DNA from: UKL13-2 sp031431435
GTDB lineage: Bacteria; Pseudomonadota; Gammaproteobacteria; Burkholderiales; Usitatibacteraceae
Reading direction: 5' to 3'
Assembly: GCA_031431435.1 (NCBI GenBank)
Contig: JANPDI010000160.1
Span: 1-8,971 of the forward strand
Length of the DNA: 8,971 nucleotides
Below, one piece after another: positions 1 to 6,520 of this stretch (positions within the stretch are counted from its first letter, which is position 1; each line of letters opens with the position of its first letter). The translations under genes were made by a program, and so were the position numbers. The notes below the pieces were generated by a model. That model saw only the letters and a list, made by a program, of their open reading frames with translations. It was not told the origin of the DNA and searched no databases.

Positions 1-1
1 C

Positions 2-715
2 GGCCACAGCGTGCTCGATGGTGCGCATTTGGTCGATGCGTTCATTTCGTCGGGCCGACTGCCGTTGTCACTGGCGATTCGTGAGTCTGCTGCTGAAAGC
101 GCGGATGCGAGGGCGGTCATCGAACAGATCCGTGCGGGTCAAACAAATGTGGTTGAGGTTAATATCCTGGCCGACGCGTTGATGAATGAGGCATCGGGTC
201 TTGATTCGCCGGCGGCAATCATGGCAATTGTCGAGACGCCGGTGTCGCATTTGATCCCGGCGGACGCCAATGCCGTGGTGGTGCTGGATAACGTGCAGGA
301 CCCCGGCAACGTCGGCTCGATATTGCGCACGGCGGCGGCGTTTGGCGTCAAACACGCACTGCTCGGGCAGGGTACCGCATTTGCATGGTCACCCAAGGTA
401 CTGCGTGCCGGCCAGGGTGCGCACTTCGTGGTGAATATTGTCGAGGGGGGCGACGTTGTGGCATTTATATCAACGTTTGGCGGCGCGTCTCTGGCGCTGG
501 TGCCAAAGCAGGACAACGTCAAACCGATTGCCAGCATTGACATGACAAGACCGGTTGCATTTTTGGTCGGCAGTGAGGGTTCTGGCCTGGCACCGGGGAT
601 TGTTGCAGCGGCGACACATCGCGTAACGATTCCCATGTCCGGCAAAATGGAATCCCTCAACGCGGCTGTTTGCGCGGCCATCGCCATGTATGAAATGTCG
701 CGACAACGGCGCTAA
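2..715 (+). CDS. TrmH/SpoU-family RNA 2'-O-methyltransferase (5' end outside window)
   Basis: The enzyme should transfer a methyl group from S-adenosylmethionine to a ribose 2'-OH in tRNA or rRNA, in the cytoplasm. The three SpoU (SPOUT trefoil-knot) motifs are present. Counting from the GTG at base 11 as residue 1, motif 1 is NVQDPGNVGSILR at 94-106, motif 2 is FLVGSEGSGL at 184-193, and motif 3, with IPMSGKMESLNAAVCAAI, is at 207-224. The opening residues (LDGAHLVDA) match the substrate-binding domain seen ahead of the knot in this family, and the frame stays open to the window edge. The GTG at base 11 is therefore probably internal and the real start lies upstream. The family is certain; the target nucleotide is not, because RlmB, TrmH and uncharacterised paralogues share these motifs. 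The next gene starts about 31 bases downstream, so the two are probably co-transcribed. Confidence 0.93.
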   Translation, partial: GHSVLDGAHLVDAFISSGRLPLSLAIRESAAESADARAVIEQIRAGQTNVVEVNILADALMNEASGLDSPAAIMAIVETPVSHLIPADANAVVVLDNVQDPGNVGSILRTAAAFGVKHALLGQGTAFAWSPKVLRAGQGAHFVVNIVEGGDVVAFISTFGGASLALVPKQDNVKPIASIDMTRPVAFLVGSEGSGLAPGIVAAATHRVTIPMSGKMESLNAAVCAAIAMYEMSRQRR

Positions 716-746
716 TTTGCCGGCGTCGTTTTTGCCTGAAACAGAA

Positions 747-1502
747 ATGTCGAACATATCCATCACGACACAAACGCAAACAAGTATGCCAAACACCACG
801 ATCACGCCGATCACACGCCAATACCGCTACTACGACTTCGTGATGGTTGCTTTTGTCACGGTTTTTCTCTGTTCCAACCTGATTGGTCCGGCCAAGGCGG
901 CGCAAATAGATCTGCCATTTATCGGCGCCTTCACGTTTGGCGCGGGCGTGCTGTTTTTCCCGCTTTCCTATGTGTTCGGCGATATCCTGACAGAGGTGTA
1001 CGGTTACGCGCGTGCCCGCAAAGTGATTTGGGCCGGCTTTATTGCCATGGCGTTTGCCGCGCTGATGGCAACCGTGGTGGTGGCGTTACCACCCGCACCG
1101 GGCTGGCCGGATCAGGCTGCCTACCAAACCATTTACGGACAGACTCTGCGCATCGTGCTGGCGTCAATGCTTGCTTATTTTTGCGGTGAATTTGTCAATT
1201 CGTTTGTGCTCGCCAAAATGAAGTTGGCAGACAATGGCAAACGGATGGGCTGGCGGTTTGTCGCCTCCACCATTGTCGGCGAGGGCGTTGACACGTTGTT
1301 GTTTTACCCACTGGCTTTCTACGGGTTGTGGGGCAATGACCTGCTGCTCAAAGTCATGGCGGCCCAATGGGGGTTGAAGGTGCTGGTCGAAATATTATTT
1401 CTGCCACTGACCATCCGTATTGTTCGCGCCCTAAAAAAAGCTGAATCAGAAGATTATTTTGACCGTGATACCAAATTCACGCCCTTTTCGCTGAAAACGT
1501 GA
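747..1502 (+). CDS. yhhQ: Queuosine-precursor transporter, YhhQ (VUT/DUF165) family
   Basis: This is an inner-membrane protein of 251 residues with about six hydrophobic segments. Characterised YhhQ proteins import the 7-deazaguanine precursors preQ0 and preQ1 for queuosine modification of tRNA. Family features visible here are SNLIGPAKA at 43-51 in the first membrane segment, the acidic FGDILTEVYGYARARK at 77-92, an FCGEFVNSF block at 145-153, and TIVGEGVDTLLFYPLAF at 175-191. I chose the ATG at 747. An upstream ATG at 690 lies inside the methyltransferase gene and would add 19 untypical residues; an ATG at 786 is also possible. No strong Shine-Dalgarno precedes any of them. The stop codon overlaps the start of the following SemiSWEET gene. 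The family call is firm; substrate is by homology. Confidence 0.9.
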   Translation: MSNISITTQTQTSMPNTTITPITRQYRYYDFVMVAFVTVFLCSNLIGPAKAAQIDLPFIGAFTFGAGVLFFPLSYVFGDILTEVYGYARARKVIWAGFIAMAFAALMATVVVALPPAPGWPDQAAYQTIYGQTLRIVLASMLAYFCGEFVNSFVLAKMKLADNGKRMGWRFVASTIVGEGVDTLLFYPLAFYGLWGNDLLLKVMAAQWGLKVLVEILFLPLTIRIVRALKKAESEDYFDRDTKFTPFSLKT

Positions 1503-1753
1503 TGATGATCGATCTTATCGGCACGGTGGCCGCGTGCCTCACCACCATCGCCTTTGTTCCCCAGGTAATCAAAATCTGGCAATCCAAAAGCGCCCGCGAC
1601 ATTTCGCTGCCGATGTACGCTTGTTTTACCATCGGCGTCGTATGCTGGCTGATTTATGGTGTGCTGATTGTGTCAGTGCCGATCATTGCCGCCAATGTCG
1701 TGACATTATTTTTGGCTGGATCGGTGGTTGTGATGAAACTGCGCTGGGGCTAG
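1502..1753 (+). CDS. SemiSWEET (PQ-loop/MtN3) small-solute transporter
   Basis: The protein has 83 residues and three predicted membrane helices, the standard size of a bacterial SemiSWEET, which works as a homodimer. Known members facilitate transport of sugars such as sucrose or glucose across the inner membrane. The hallmark PQ motif is present in TTIAFVPQVIKIW near residues 14-26, followed by the usual charged loop SKSARDISLPMY, then CWLIYGVLI, and an Asn in IAANVVTL of helix 3 where the family places a substrate-pocket Asn. The ATG at 1502 shares its A with the TGA stop of the preceding yhhQ gene, so translation is probably coupled. ATG 1505 and GTG 1499 are alternative starts. The cargo is not known, and the coupling to a queuosine-precursor transporter is unusual for a sugar carrier. 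Confidence 0.9.
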   Translation: MMIDLIGTVAACLTTIAFVPQVIKIWQSKSARDISLPMYACFTIGVVCWLIYGVLIVSVPIIAANVVTLFLAGSVVVMKLRWG

Positions 1754-1782
1754 ACAGGCGGCTTATCGACGTCGCGGACACC

Positions 1783-1819
1783 AAAAGAAAAACGGCCCCT
1801 GATTTCTCGGGAGCCGTTT
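1783..1819 (-). terminator. Rho-independent terminator of the tRNA-Lys gene
   Basis: On the minus strand the transcript can form a 10-bp stem. The arms are AAACGGCTCC (1819-1810) and GGGGCCGTTT (1799-1790), with one G-U pair and a 10-base loop. The stem is followed at once by a run of mostly T (1789-1783). It starts about 6 bases after the tRNA 3' end. Read on the plus strand the stem is the same but the following T tract is weaker, so it may also stop the SemiSWEET transcript. Confidence 0.85.
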
Positions 1820-1825
1820 GAATTT

Positions 1826-1901
1826 TGGTAGGGCGTGGCAGATTCGAACTGCCGACCAACGGATTAAAAGTCCGCTGCTCTACCGGCTGAGCTAACGCCC
1901 C
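1826..1901 (-). tRNA. tRNA-Lys (anticodon UUU)
   Basis: The 76-nt minus-strand sequence folds into a full cloverleaf: 7-bp acceptor stem, D arm with stem GCTC/GAGC, anticodon stem GCGGA/TCCGT with loop CTTTTAA, variable loop TGGTC, T arm GGCAG/CTGCC with loop TTCGAAT, and an encoded CCA end. Anticodon bases 34-36 (1868-1866) read TTT, decoding AAA and AAG lysine codons. Discriminator base 73 is A, as expected for lysine tRNA. The first acceptor pair is G1-U72, a wobble in place of the G1-C72 of E. coli tRNA-Lys; base pair 27-43 is also G-U. The gene has its own promoter upstream and a terminator directly downstream. Confidence 0.97.
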
Positions 1902-1947
1902 ATCACTTCCATGGCAGTATTTGTTTTATTACCGTGGAAAGCCGGTG

Positions 1948-1975
1948 ATTATAGCGGAAAAAGACGTTCGGTCAA
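1948..1975 (-). promoter_or_regulatory. Sigma70-type promoter of tRNA-Lys
   Basis: On the minus strand, TTGACC (1975-1970) and a consensus TATAAT (1953-1948) are separated by 16 bases, giving a strong housekeeping promoter. The predicted transcription start is near 1941, leaving a leader of about 40 bases before the tRNA. The bases after the -10 box (CACCGGC) form a GC-rich discriminator, a feature of stable-RNA promoters under stringent (ppGpp) control. The promoter occupies the whole gap after the aminopeptidase stop codon. Confidence 0.85.
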
Positions 1976-1985
1976 ACTTCCGCTA
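1952..1985. repeat. 8-bp inverted repeat overlapping pepA stop and tRNA promoter
   Basis: TAGCGGAA (1952-1959) and its exact reverse complement TTCCGCTA (1978-1985) are separated by 18 bases. On the minus strand the first arm contains the TAG stop of the aminopeptidase and the second arm runs into the -10 box of the tRNA-Lys promoter, with the -35 box in the loop. No T tract follows, so it is not a standard terminator. It could be a transcript-end hairpin, a protein-binding dyad, or chance. Confidence 0.5.
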
Positions 1986-3350
1986 CGTTGGAAACGCCAA
2001 TTTCAGCATCTCGAACGCCGCACGCAGTGTTTGGGCTTCGCCGCCTTCCGGTCGGCCGGGCCGTGCTTTTGGGTTCCATGAAAAACAATCAATGTGAATC
2101 CAGGCTTGACCAGTTGGAATGAATCGTTCCAGAAAAAGAGCCGCGGTTACCGCACCAGCCTGAGGACCGCCGGTATTGACAATGTCGCCAATATTGCTCT
2201 TGATCATGTCATGATAAGGTTGCCAAAGCGGCATACGCCACAGTGGATCCTGCGTCATGGCAGAAGCGGCATTCAACCGCCCGAACCATTCCTCGGAATT
2301 TGAAAAAGTGGCAGGTAGCTCCGGACCCAGTGCAACGCGTGCCGCGCCGGTAAGCGTTGCAAAGTCCACAATCAGCGCCGGTTTCGACTCTGCCGCATAT
2401 GCCAGTGCATCGGACAGTACAACACGTCCTTCTGCGTCAGTGTTGCCAATTTCAATCATCAGTCCGGCACGGGTCGAAACGATTTCACCGGGCCGATAGG
2501 CGTTGCCAGCAATGGCGTTTTCGACAGCTGGTACCAGCATCTGCAACGAGACCGGAAGTTTTGACTGCATGATGAGGCGCGCCAACGCCAGCGCATGTGC
2601 GGCGCCGCCCATATCTTTTTTCATCTGGCGCATGCCATCGGCACCCTTGATATTGAGGCCGCCGGTATCGAAGCAGACACCTTTGCCAACCACGGCAATT
2701 TTTGGGTGCGACGGATCACCCCAGGTGATCTCGATCAGGCGTGGCGGTCGATGACTGGCGCGACCAACCGCGTGAATTGCCGGAAATTTTTCATGGAGCA
2801 GATCATCACCAACAATTTCACGGAAGGTACCGCCAAACTCCGCCGCAAGTCCAATGGCGATCTCGGCAAGATGGGCGGGCCCCATGTCCTCGGTGGGTGT
2901 ATTGACCAGATCACGCGTCAAGCCGATTGCATCGGCCATTTGTTGCGCCCGCACGGATTCATCAGAGGCGGCAAGCGCCAATACTGCCGAAGGGTTCGGG
3001 CTTTTTTTATAACGCGCGAACTGGTAGGTTCCCAACAGCCATGAAAGTGCCGCAGCATAATCGGTCAACGCTTCTGTATTCGCAAGAGCATAGGTGCCGG
3101 AAGGCAAGCTAAACGGCAAATGTGAGAGGGCAAATATGTCGTCGTTGGCGCGAATGCCGACAATCACCCCAGCAATTGTTCCATCGGCACCGGGCAAAAT
3201 GGCGTGTGTGTGCGGTTTGCCGGCAAAATCAGAAACGGCAAGCCAGTTGCGTGTTTTTGTGTCCTGCTGGCCGGCAAACTTTGCGAATTCATGCTGTGCC
3301 ACCAAAATCAGCGGGATGGCGTTGCTGTTGGATTGGTGAGTGATGCCCAT
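1983..3350 (-). CDS. M17 leucyl aminopeptidase
   Basis: This two-metal cytosolic exopeptidase removes N-terminal residues from peptides. It is 455 residues long, shorter than E. coli PepA (503), mainly in the variable N-terminal domain (about 1-130). All catalytic residues are present with correct spacing. Metal ligands are K223 and D228 in VGKGVCFDTGG, D246 in MKKDMGGAA, and D305 and E307 in the signature NTDAEGRVVL (303-312). Catalytic residues are K235 and R309. The ATG at 3350 is preceded by AGGGA with a 5-base spacer. In-frame extension upstream would run through the 3' end of the transporter gene and adds no family-like sequence. Only 8 bases separate it from the nucleoside transporter, so both are one operon. 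The short N-domain places it nearer to PepB-like or generic M17 members than to classical PepA. Family call is certain. Confidence 0.96.
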   Translation of the reverse strand: MGITHQSNSNAIPLILVAQHEFAKFAGQQDTKTRNWLAVSDFAGKPHTHAILPGADGTIAGVIVGIRANDDIFALSHLPFSLPSGTYALANTEALTDYAAALSWLLGTYQFARYKKSPNPSAVLALAASDESVRAQQMADAIGLTRDLVNTPTEDMGPAHLAEIAIGLAAEFGGTFREIVGDDLLHEKFPAIHAVGRASHRPPRLIEITWGDPSHPKIAVVGKGVCFDTGGLNIKGADGMRQMKKDMGGAAHALALARLIMQSKLPVSLQMLVPAVENAIAGNAYRPGEIVSTRAGLMIEIGNTDAEGRVVLSDALAYAAESKPALIVDFATLTGAARVALGPELPATFSNSEEWFGRLNAASAMTQDPLWRMPLWQPYHDMIKSNIGDIVNTGGPQAGAVTAALFLERFIPTGQAWIHIDCFSWNPKARPGRPEGGEAQTLRAAFEMLKLAFPT

Positions 3351-3355
3351 GTTGG

Positions 3356-3360
3356 TCCCT
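3356..3360 (-). promoter_or_regulatory. Ribosome-binding site of the aminopeptidase, overlapping the upstream stop
   Basis: Minus-strand AGGGA lies 5 bases before the ATG at 3350 and shares its first two bases with the TAG stop codon of the nucleoside transporter (3361-3359). This fixes the aminopeptidase start and implies that translation of the two genes is coupled. Confidence 0.8.
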
Positions 3361-4609
3361 AATAAAAAATGCCGACGAGTGCGCCACACGATAGTGTTGA
3401 CAGCGTGCCGGAGATAAGGCATTTGTAGCCCATATCGATAATTTCGCCCCGTCGCTCGGGACACATCGTACCCATGCCGCCGATGATAATGCCGAGTGAA
3501 GCGAAGTTGGCAAATCCGCACAGTGAGTAAATCATCATCACGCGGCTGCGTTCGGAAAGTGTGCCCGGGGCCAGGTTGGAAAGATCGATATACGCGATAA
3601 ATTCATTCAGCACGGTCTTGGTGCCCATCAGCGCGCCGGCGGTTTGTGCTTCCACCCACGGGATACCGGTCAACCACACGACCGGGGCCATCACCCAGCC
3701 AAAGATGCCCTGCAGGGTGATTGCCTTGCCGTCGACGTGTGGCAAAAAACTGAAAACAGAATTGAGTAACGCAATCAGTGCCGTCAGCACCAATAACATC
3801 GCGATGATATTGATATAAATCGACACGCCTTCGACAGTGCCTTGCGTAACCGCATCCATGGTGCTTGCAACCGGGTGCTCGCTGCTGATCATGCCGTCGG
3901 TGACCGGTCCTTCGTGCGGCACCATCAACGCTGAAAACGCGATTGCCGCCGGTGCGCTGATAAACGAGACAATCAAAATATGGCCGATGGCATCCGGCAC
4001 GACCGGACGCAGGATGACGCCGTATAACACCATCACCGTGCCGGCAATGCCTGCCATGCCGCACGTCATGGTGATAAATAGTTCGCCCCGTGAGAGCTTG
4101 GCGATATACGGCTTGATGACCAGCGGTGCTTCAACCGTCCCAAGAAAAATATTGGCAGCCGATGACACCCCCACCGCACCGCCAACACCGAGCGTCTTTT
4201 TTAGCACCCATGAAAAAGCATTGACTACCAATGGCAGGATCTTCCAGTAAAAGAGTACCGACGAAAGCGCCGAAACAACAATCACCAGCGGCAGCGCTTG
4301 GGTCGCCAGAATGAACGGCGCGCGTTCACCCTCCTTGAGCGTAAATGGTGCGTCTGCACCACCGATAAAGCCAAACACAAACTTGGTTCCCTCGCGCGTG
4401 GCATCGGCAACACTGTTCAAGGCGTTGTTTAACAAGTCTGCAACATCCCGAAAGTACGGAAACTTGAACATCAGCACAAACATGATGATTTGCAGAATGA
4501 TGGCGCCGCCAACCGTCCGCCATTGAATCGAACCACGTTTCTCGGACAATACCCAGGCAAACGCATACAGCACAAAAAAACCCAGCAGGCTTTGCAAAAT
4601 TAGCATCAT
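3359..4609 (-). CDS. Concentrative nucleoside transporter (CNT/NupC family)
   Basis: This polytopic inner-membrane protein of 416 residues should import nucleosides using an H+ or Na+ gradient. Size and layout match NupC and the Vibrio cholerae vcCNT structure: three N-terminal helices, then the two inverted HP/TM repeats. The first substrate half-site is SAANIFLGTVEAPLVIKPY (150-168), followed by MAGIAGTVMVLYG (185-197). The second half-site has NEF (335-337), CGFANFAS (364-371) and the GGMG-containing tail. Counterparts of the vcCNT ribose contacts, E336, N368 and S371, are present. The base-contact motif GQTE is replaced by GTVE at 157-160. I chose the ATG at 4609, with another ATG at 4606; an in-frame TTG at 4660 is unlikely. 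No strong Shine-Dalgarno is visible. It leads an operon with the aminopeptidase and diverges from the nucleotidase gene. Confidence 0.94.
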   Translation of the reverse strand: MMLILQSLLGFFVLYAFAWVLSEKRGSIQWRTVGGAIILQIIMFVLMFKFPYFRDVADLLNNALNSVADATREGTKFVFGFIGGADAPFTLKEGERAPFILATQALPLVIVVSALSSVLFYWKILPLVVNAFSWVLKKTLGVGGAVGVSSAANIFLGTVEAPLVIKPYIAKLSRGELFITMTCGMAGIAGTVMVLYGVILRPVVPDAIGHILIVSFISAPAAIAFSALMVPHEGPVTDGMISSEHPVASTMDAVTQGTVEGVSIYINIIAMLLVLTALIALLNSVFSFLPHVDGKAITLQGIFGWVMAPVVWLTGIPWVEAQTAGALMGTKTVLNEFIAYIDLSNLAPGTLSERSRVMMIYSLCGFANFASLGIIIGGMGTMCPERRGEIIDMGYKCLISGTLSTLSCGALVGIFY

Positions 4610-4684
4610 GGTGAAGGGATCTCGTTGGTGTTGGGCAATTTTGGGGCTACTGCCCGGCAATCGGGACAGCCATTCGTAAGTACG

Positions 4685-4713
4685 GGTTGCCGTCAGTGTT
4701 CAAATTGGCAACC
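4685..4713. promoter_or_regulatory. Candidate operator between divergent transporter and nucleotidase genes
   Basis: GGTTGCC (4685-4691) and GGCAACC (4707-4713) form a perfect 7-bp inverted repeat with a 15-base spacer, almost exactly at the centre of the 189-base gap between the two divergent starts. The core half-site TTGCC recurs on the minus strand at 4660-4656 and 4638-4634, closer to the transporter gene. Such placement suits a regulator acting on both directions. No confident -35/-10 pair was found here; a TAAAAT at 4753-4758 is a weak -10 candidate for the plus-strand gene. The sequence shows the repeats; their role is inferred. Confidence 0.4.
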
Positions 4714-4798
4714 GAAATGATACTCGGTGCGCAACATTTTCACCCGCTCGCGTAAAATCATGCGCACCCCGCCCACCCCAATGCGAAAGTTGTCAAAC

Positions 4799-6520
4799 AT
4801 GTCCATGCCACGCCGTTATCCAGCCATTTTGCTTGTTGCAATCGTTTTTCTTGGCGGGTGTGCGCAACTTCCGCCAGTGGCAAGTGTGCCGGTGCCGCTG
4901 TCGCCAACGGTGGTGGTAAAAATCATTGCCTTTAATGACTTTCACGGCAACCTCAAGACGCCATCGTTACGAGTGCCGGTCGCCGATCCAAGCCAGTCGA
5001 CCGGGATTCGGTTTGAAGCCGCCGGCGGCGTGGAGCAGTTTGCCGCCGTGGTGAAATCGATCAAGGCAAAAAACCCGAATCACGTGGTTGTTTCGGCGGG
5101 TGACATGGTTGGCGCCACGCCGTTGCTGTCGGCGTTATTCAGAGATGAACCAACCATTGAGGCGATGAATTTGGTCGGGGTTGATTTTCATGCAGTCGGC
5201 AATCATGAATTTGACTACGGTGTGGCACATTTGAAGCGGTTACAGCGGGGTGGCTGCCCGGTTGACACCAAGACCAACATGCCTGACTGCCAGGGTCGTG
5301 TCCCATACAAAGGCGCGGCATTTCCATTTTTGGCGGCAAACGTCGTTGAGGACATGACAAAAAAGACACTCTTCCCGGCGTACGGGGTCAAAGAATTTGA
5401 CGGCATCAAGGTTGCGTTTATCGGTATGACATTGCGTGGCACGCCGTCGATTGTGCGCCCGGGTGGTACCGCCGGCCTGACGTTCGCAGATGAAGTTGAG
5501 ACCGTCGCCAGACTTGTCCCCGAGTTAAAGTCGCAAGGCATTGAAGCCGCTGTTGTGGTGATGCATGAAGGCGGTGAGCAGACCGGCGGCATTAACGAAT
5601 GTATCGACTTCAAAGGCAAAGGGCGGGAGATTTCAGAAAGACTTGATGCGGTTGTCGGCGTCGTGGTGACCGCGCATACCCACCGTTACTATGTTTGTGA
5701 TGTCGCGGGCAAACTGGTCACCAGCGCCGGAAGCTACGGCACACTCGTGACTGAAATCGATTTGGTATTGGATCGCGCGACCCGAAAAATCGTCGGGAAG
5801 TCGGCGAGAAACGTGGTCGTTAAGCCGGACGGCGTGAAAGACCCGTCGCTCACGTTGTTGGTCGAGCAGTATGCGAAATTGTCGGAGCCGCTGGAGAATC
5901 GCGTGGTTGCAAAGGTCCAGCTGGACATCAATGCGGTCGCCAATTCGGCGGGTGAATCCACATTGGGCAATTTGATTGCCGACGCCCATTTGTTTGCGAC
6001 AAGCAGCCCGGACAAGGGCGGCGCGGTGATTGCGTTTAATAATCCCGGCAGTCTGCGGGCGCCGATTATCCCCGGTGCCGACGGCAGTGTTTCCTATGGC
6101 GCGTTGTTTAAAACCCAACCATTCCAGAACGACCTGATCGTGATGAACCTGACCGGTGCGCAATTAAAACAATTGCTCGAGCAGCAATTCGGCGCGACCA
6201 TTGGTGAGCGCGTTCGCATCATGGGCGTGTCGAAAGGCTTTAGTTATTCATGGGACGCCGCCAAGCCGCGGGGCGAGCGTGTGATTGCGGAGTCGCTAAA
6301 ACTAAACGGCATCTTGATTCAGCCAAATTTGCAGTACCGGGTGACGGCCAACAGCTTTATTGCCGGCGGCAGCGAGGGGCTATCGGTTTTCCGTGAAGGA
6401 ACCGATCGTCAGGTCAGCGTGCTTGATCTGGAAGCGCTGGTCGTGTTTTTTGCCGCACAACCATCGATGTCCGCTTACTTGCCTCCCCCGATTGGCACCA
6501 GAGTTGGACGATTGCACTAG
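4799..6520 (+). CDS. UshA-family 5'-nucleotidase/metallophosphatase lipoprotein
   Basis: This protein should hydrolyse phosphate esters of nucleotides outside the cytoplasm. The N-terminus has basic residues, a hydrophobic stretch and a lipobox LGGC with Cys21, so it is predicted to be a lipoprotein rather than freely soluble like E. coli UshA. The metallophosphatase domain carries the two-metal ligands D47 and H49 (FNDFHGN), D102 (SAGDMVG), N135-H136 (GNHEFDYG), H256 (VMHEGG), and H293 and H295 (TAHTHRY). The C-terminal 5'-nucleotidase domain (about 370-550) follows, with NNPGSLR at 414-420, KTQPFQND at 438-445 and AGGSEGL at 521-527. These pocket motifs differ from the common forms NGGGIR and GGDGY/F. 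Start choice is uncertain: ATGs at 4781, 4799 and 4805 all give a signal peptide and none has a clear Shine-Dalgarno. It diverges from the nucleoside transporter, which fits a salvage role. Confidence 0.92.
   Translation: MSMPRRYPAILLVAIVFLGGCAQLPPVASVPVPLSPTVVVKIIAFNDFHGNLKTPSLRVPVADPSQSTGIRFEAAGGVEQFAAVVKSIKAKNPNHVVVSAGDMVGATPLLSALFRDEPTIEAMNLVGVDFHAVGNHEFDYGVAHLKRLQRGGCPVDTKTNMPDCQGRVPYKGAAFPFLAANVVEDMTKKTLFPAYGVKEFDGIKVAFIGMTLRGTPSIVRPGGTAGLTFADEVETVARLVPELKSQGIEAAVVVMHEGGEQTGGINECIDFKGKGREISERLDAVVGVVVTAHTHRYYVCDVAGKLVTSAGSYGTLVTEIDLVLDRATRKIVGKSARNVVVKPDGVKDPSLTLLVEQYAKLSEPLENRVVAKVQLDINAVANSAGESTLGNLIADAHLFATSSPDKGGAVIAFNNPGSLRAPIIPGADGSVSYGALFKTQPFQNDLIVMNLTGAQLKQLLEQQFGATIGERVRIMGVSKGFSYSWDAAKPRGERVIAESLKLNGILIQPNLQYRVTANSFIAGGSEGLSVFREGTDRQVSVLDLEALVVFFAAQPSMSAYLPPPIGTRVGRLH

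Noticed and set aside
139..687. Minus-strand open frame (182 codons) over the methyltransferase
   Set aside because: It is antisense to a gene with all three SpoU motifs and has no ribosome-binding site or family resemblance.
747..1901. Functional link between the queuosine-precursor transporter and the neighbouring tRNA
   Set aside because: Queuosine occurs in GUN anticodons (Tyr, His, Asn, Asp); the tRNA here is Lys(UUU) and lies on the opposite strand.
3351..3521. N-terminal extension of the aminopeptidase up to 3521
   Set aside because: It would overlap the 3' end of the transporter gene and adds no family-like residues; the ATG at 3350 has a good Shine-Dalgarno.
3603..4064. Minus-strand 153-codon frame rich in His and Arg
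   Set aside because: It is an out-of-frame reading of the nucleoside transporter; the His/Arg richness comes from the frame shift.
5633..6163. Minus-strand open frame (176 codons) inside the nucleotidase gene
   Set aside because: It is a shadow of the conserved nucleotidase frame, with no domain signal.
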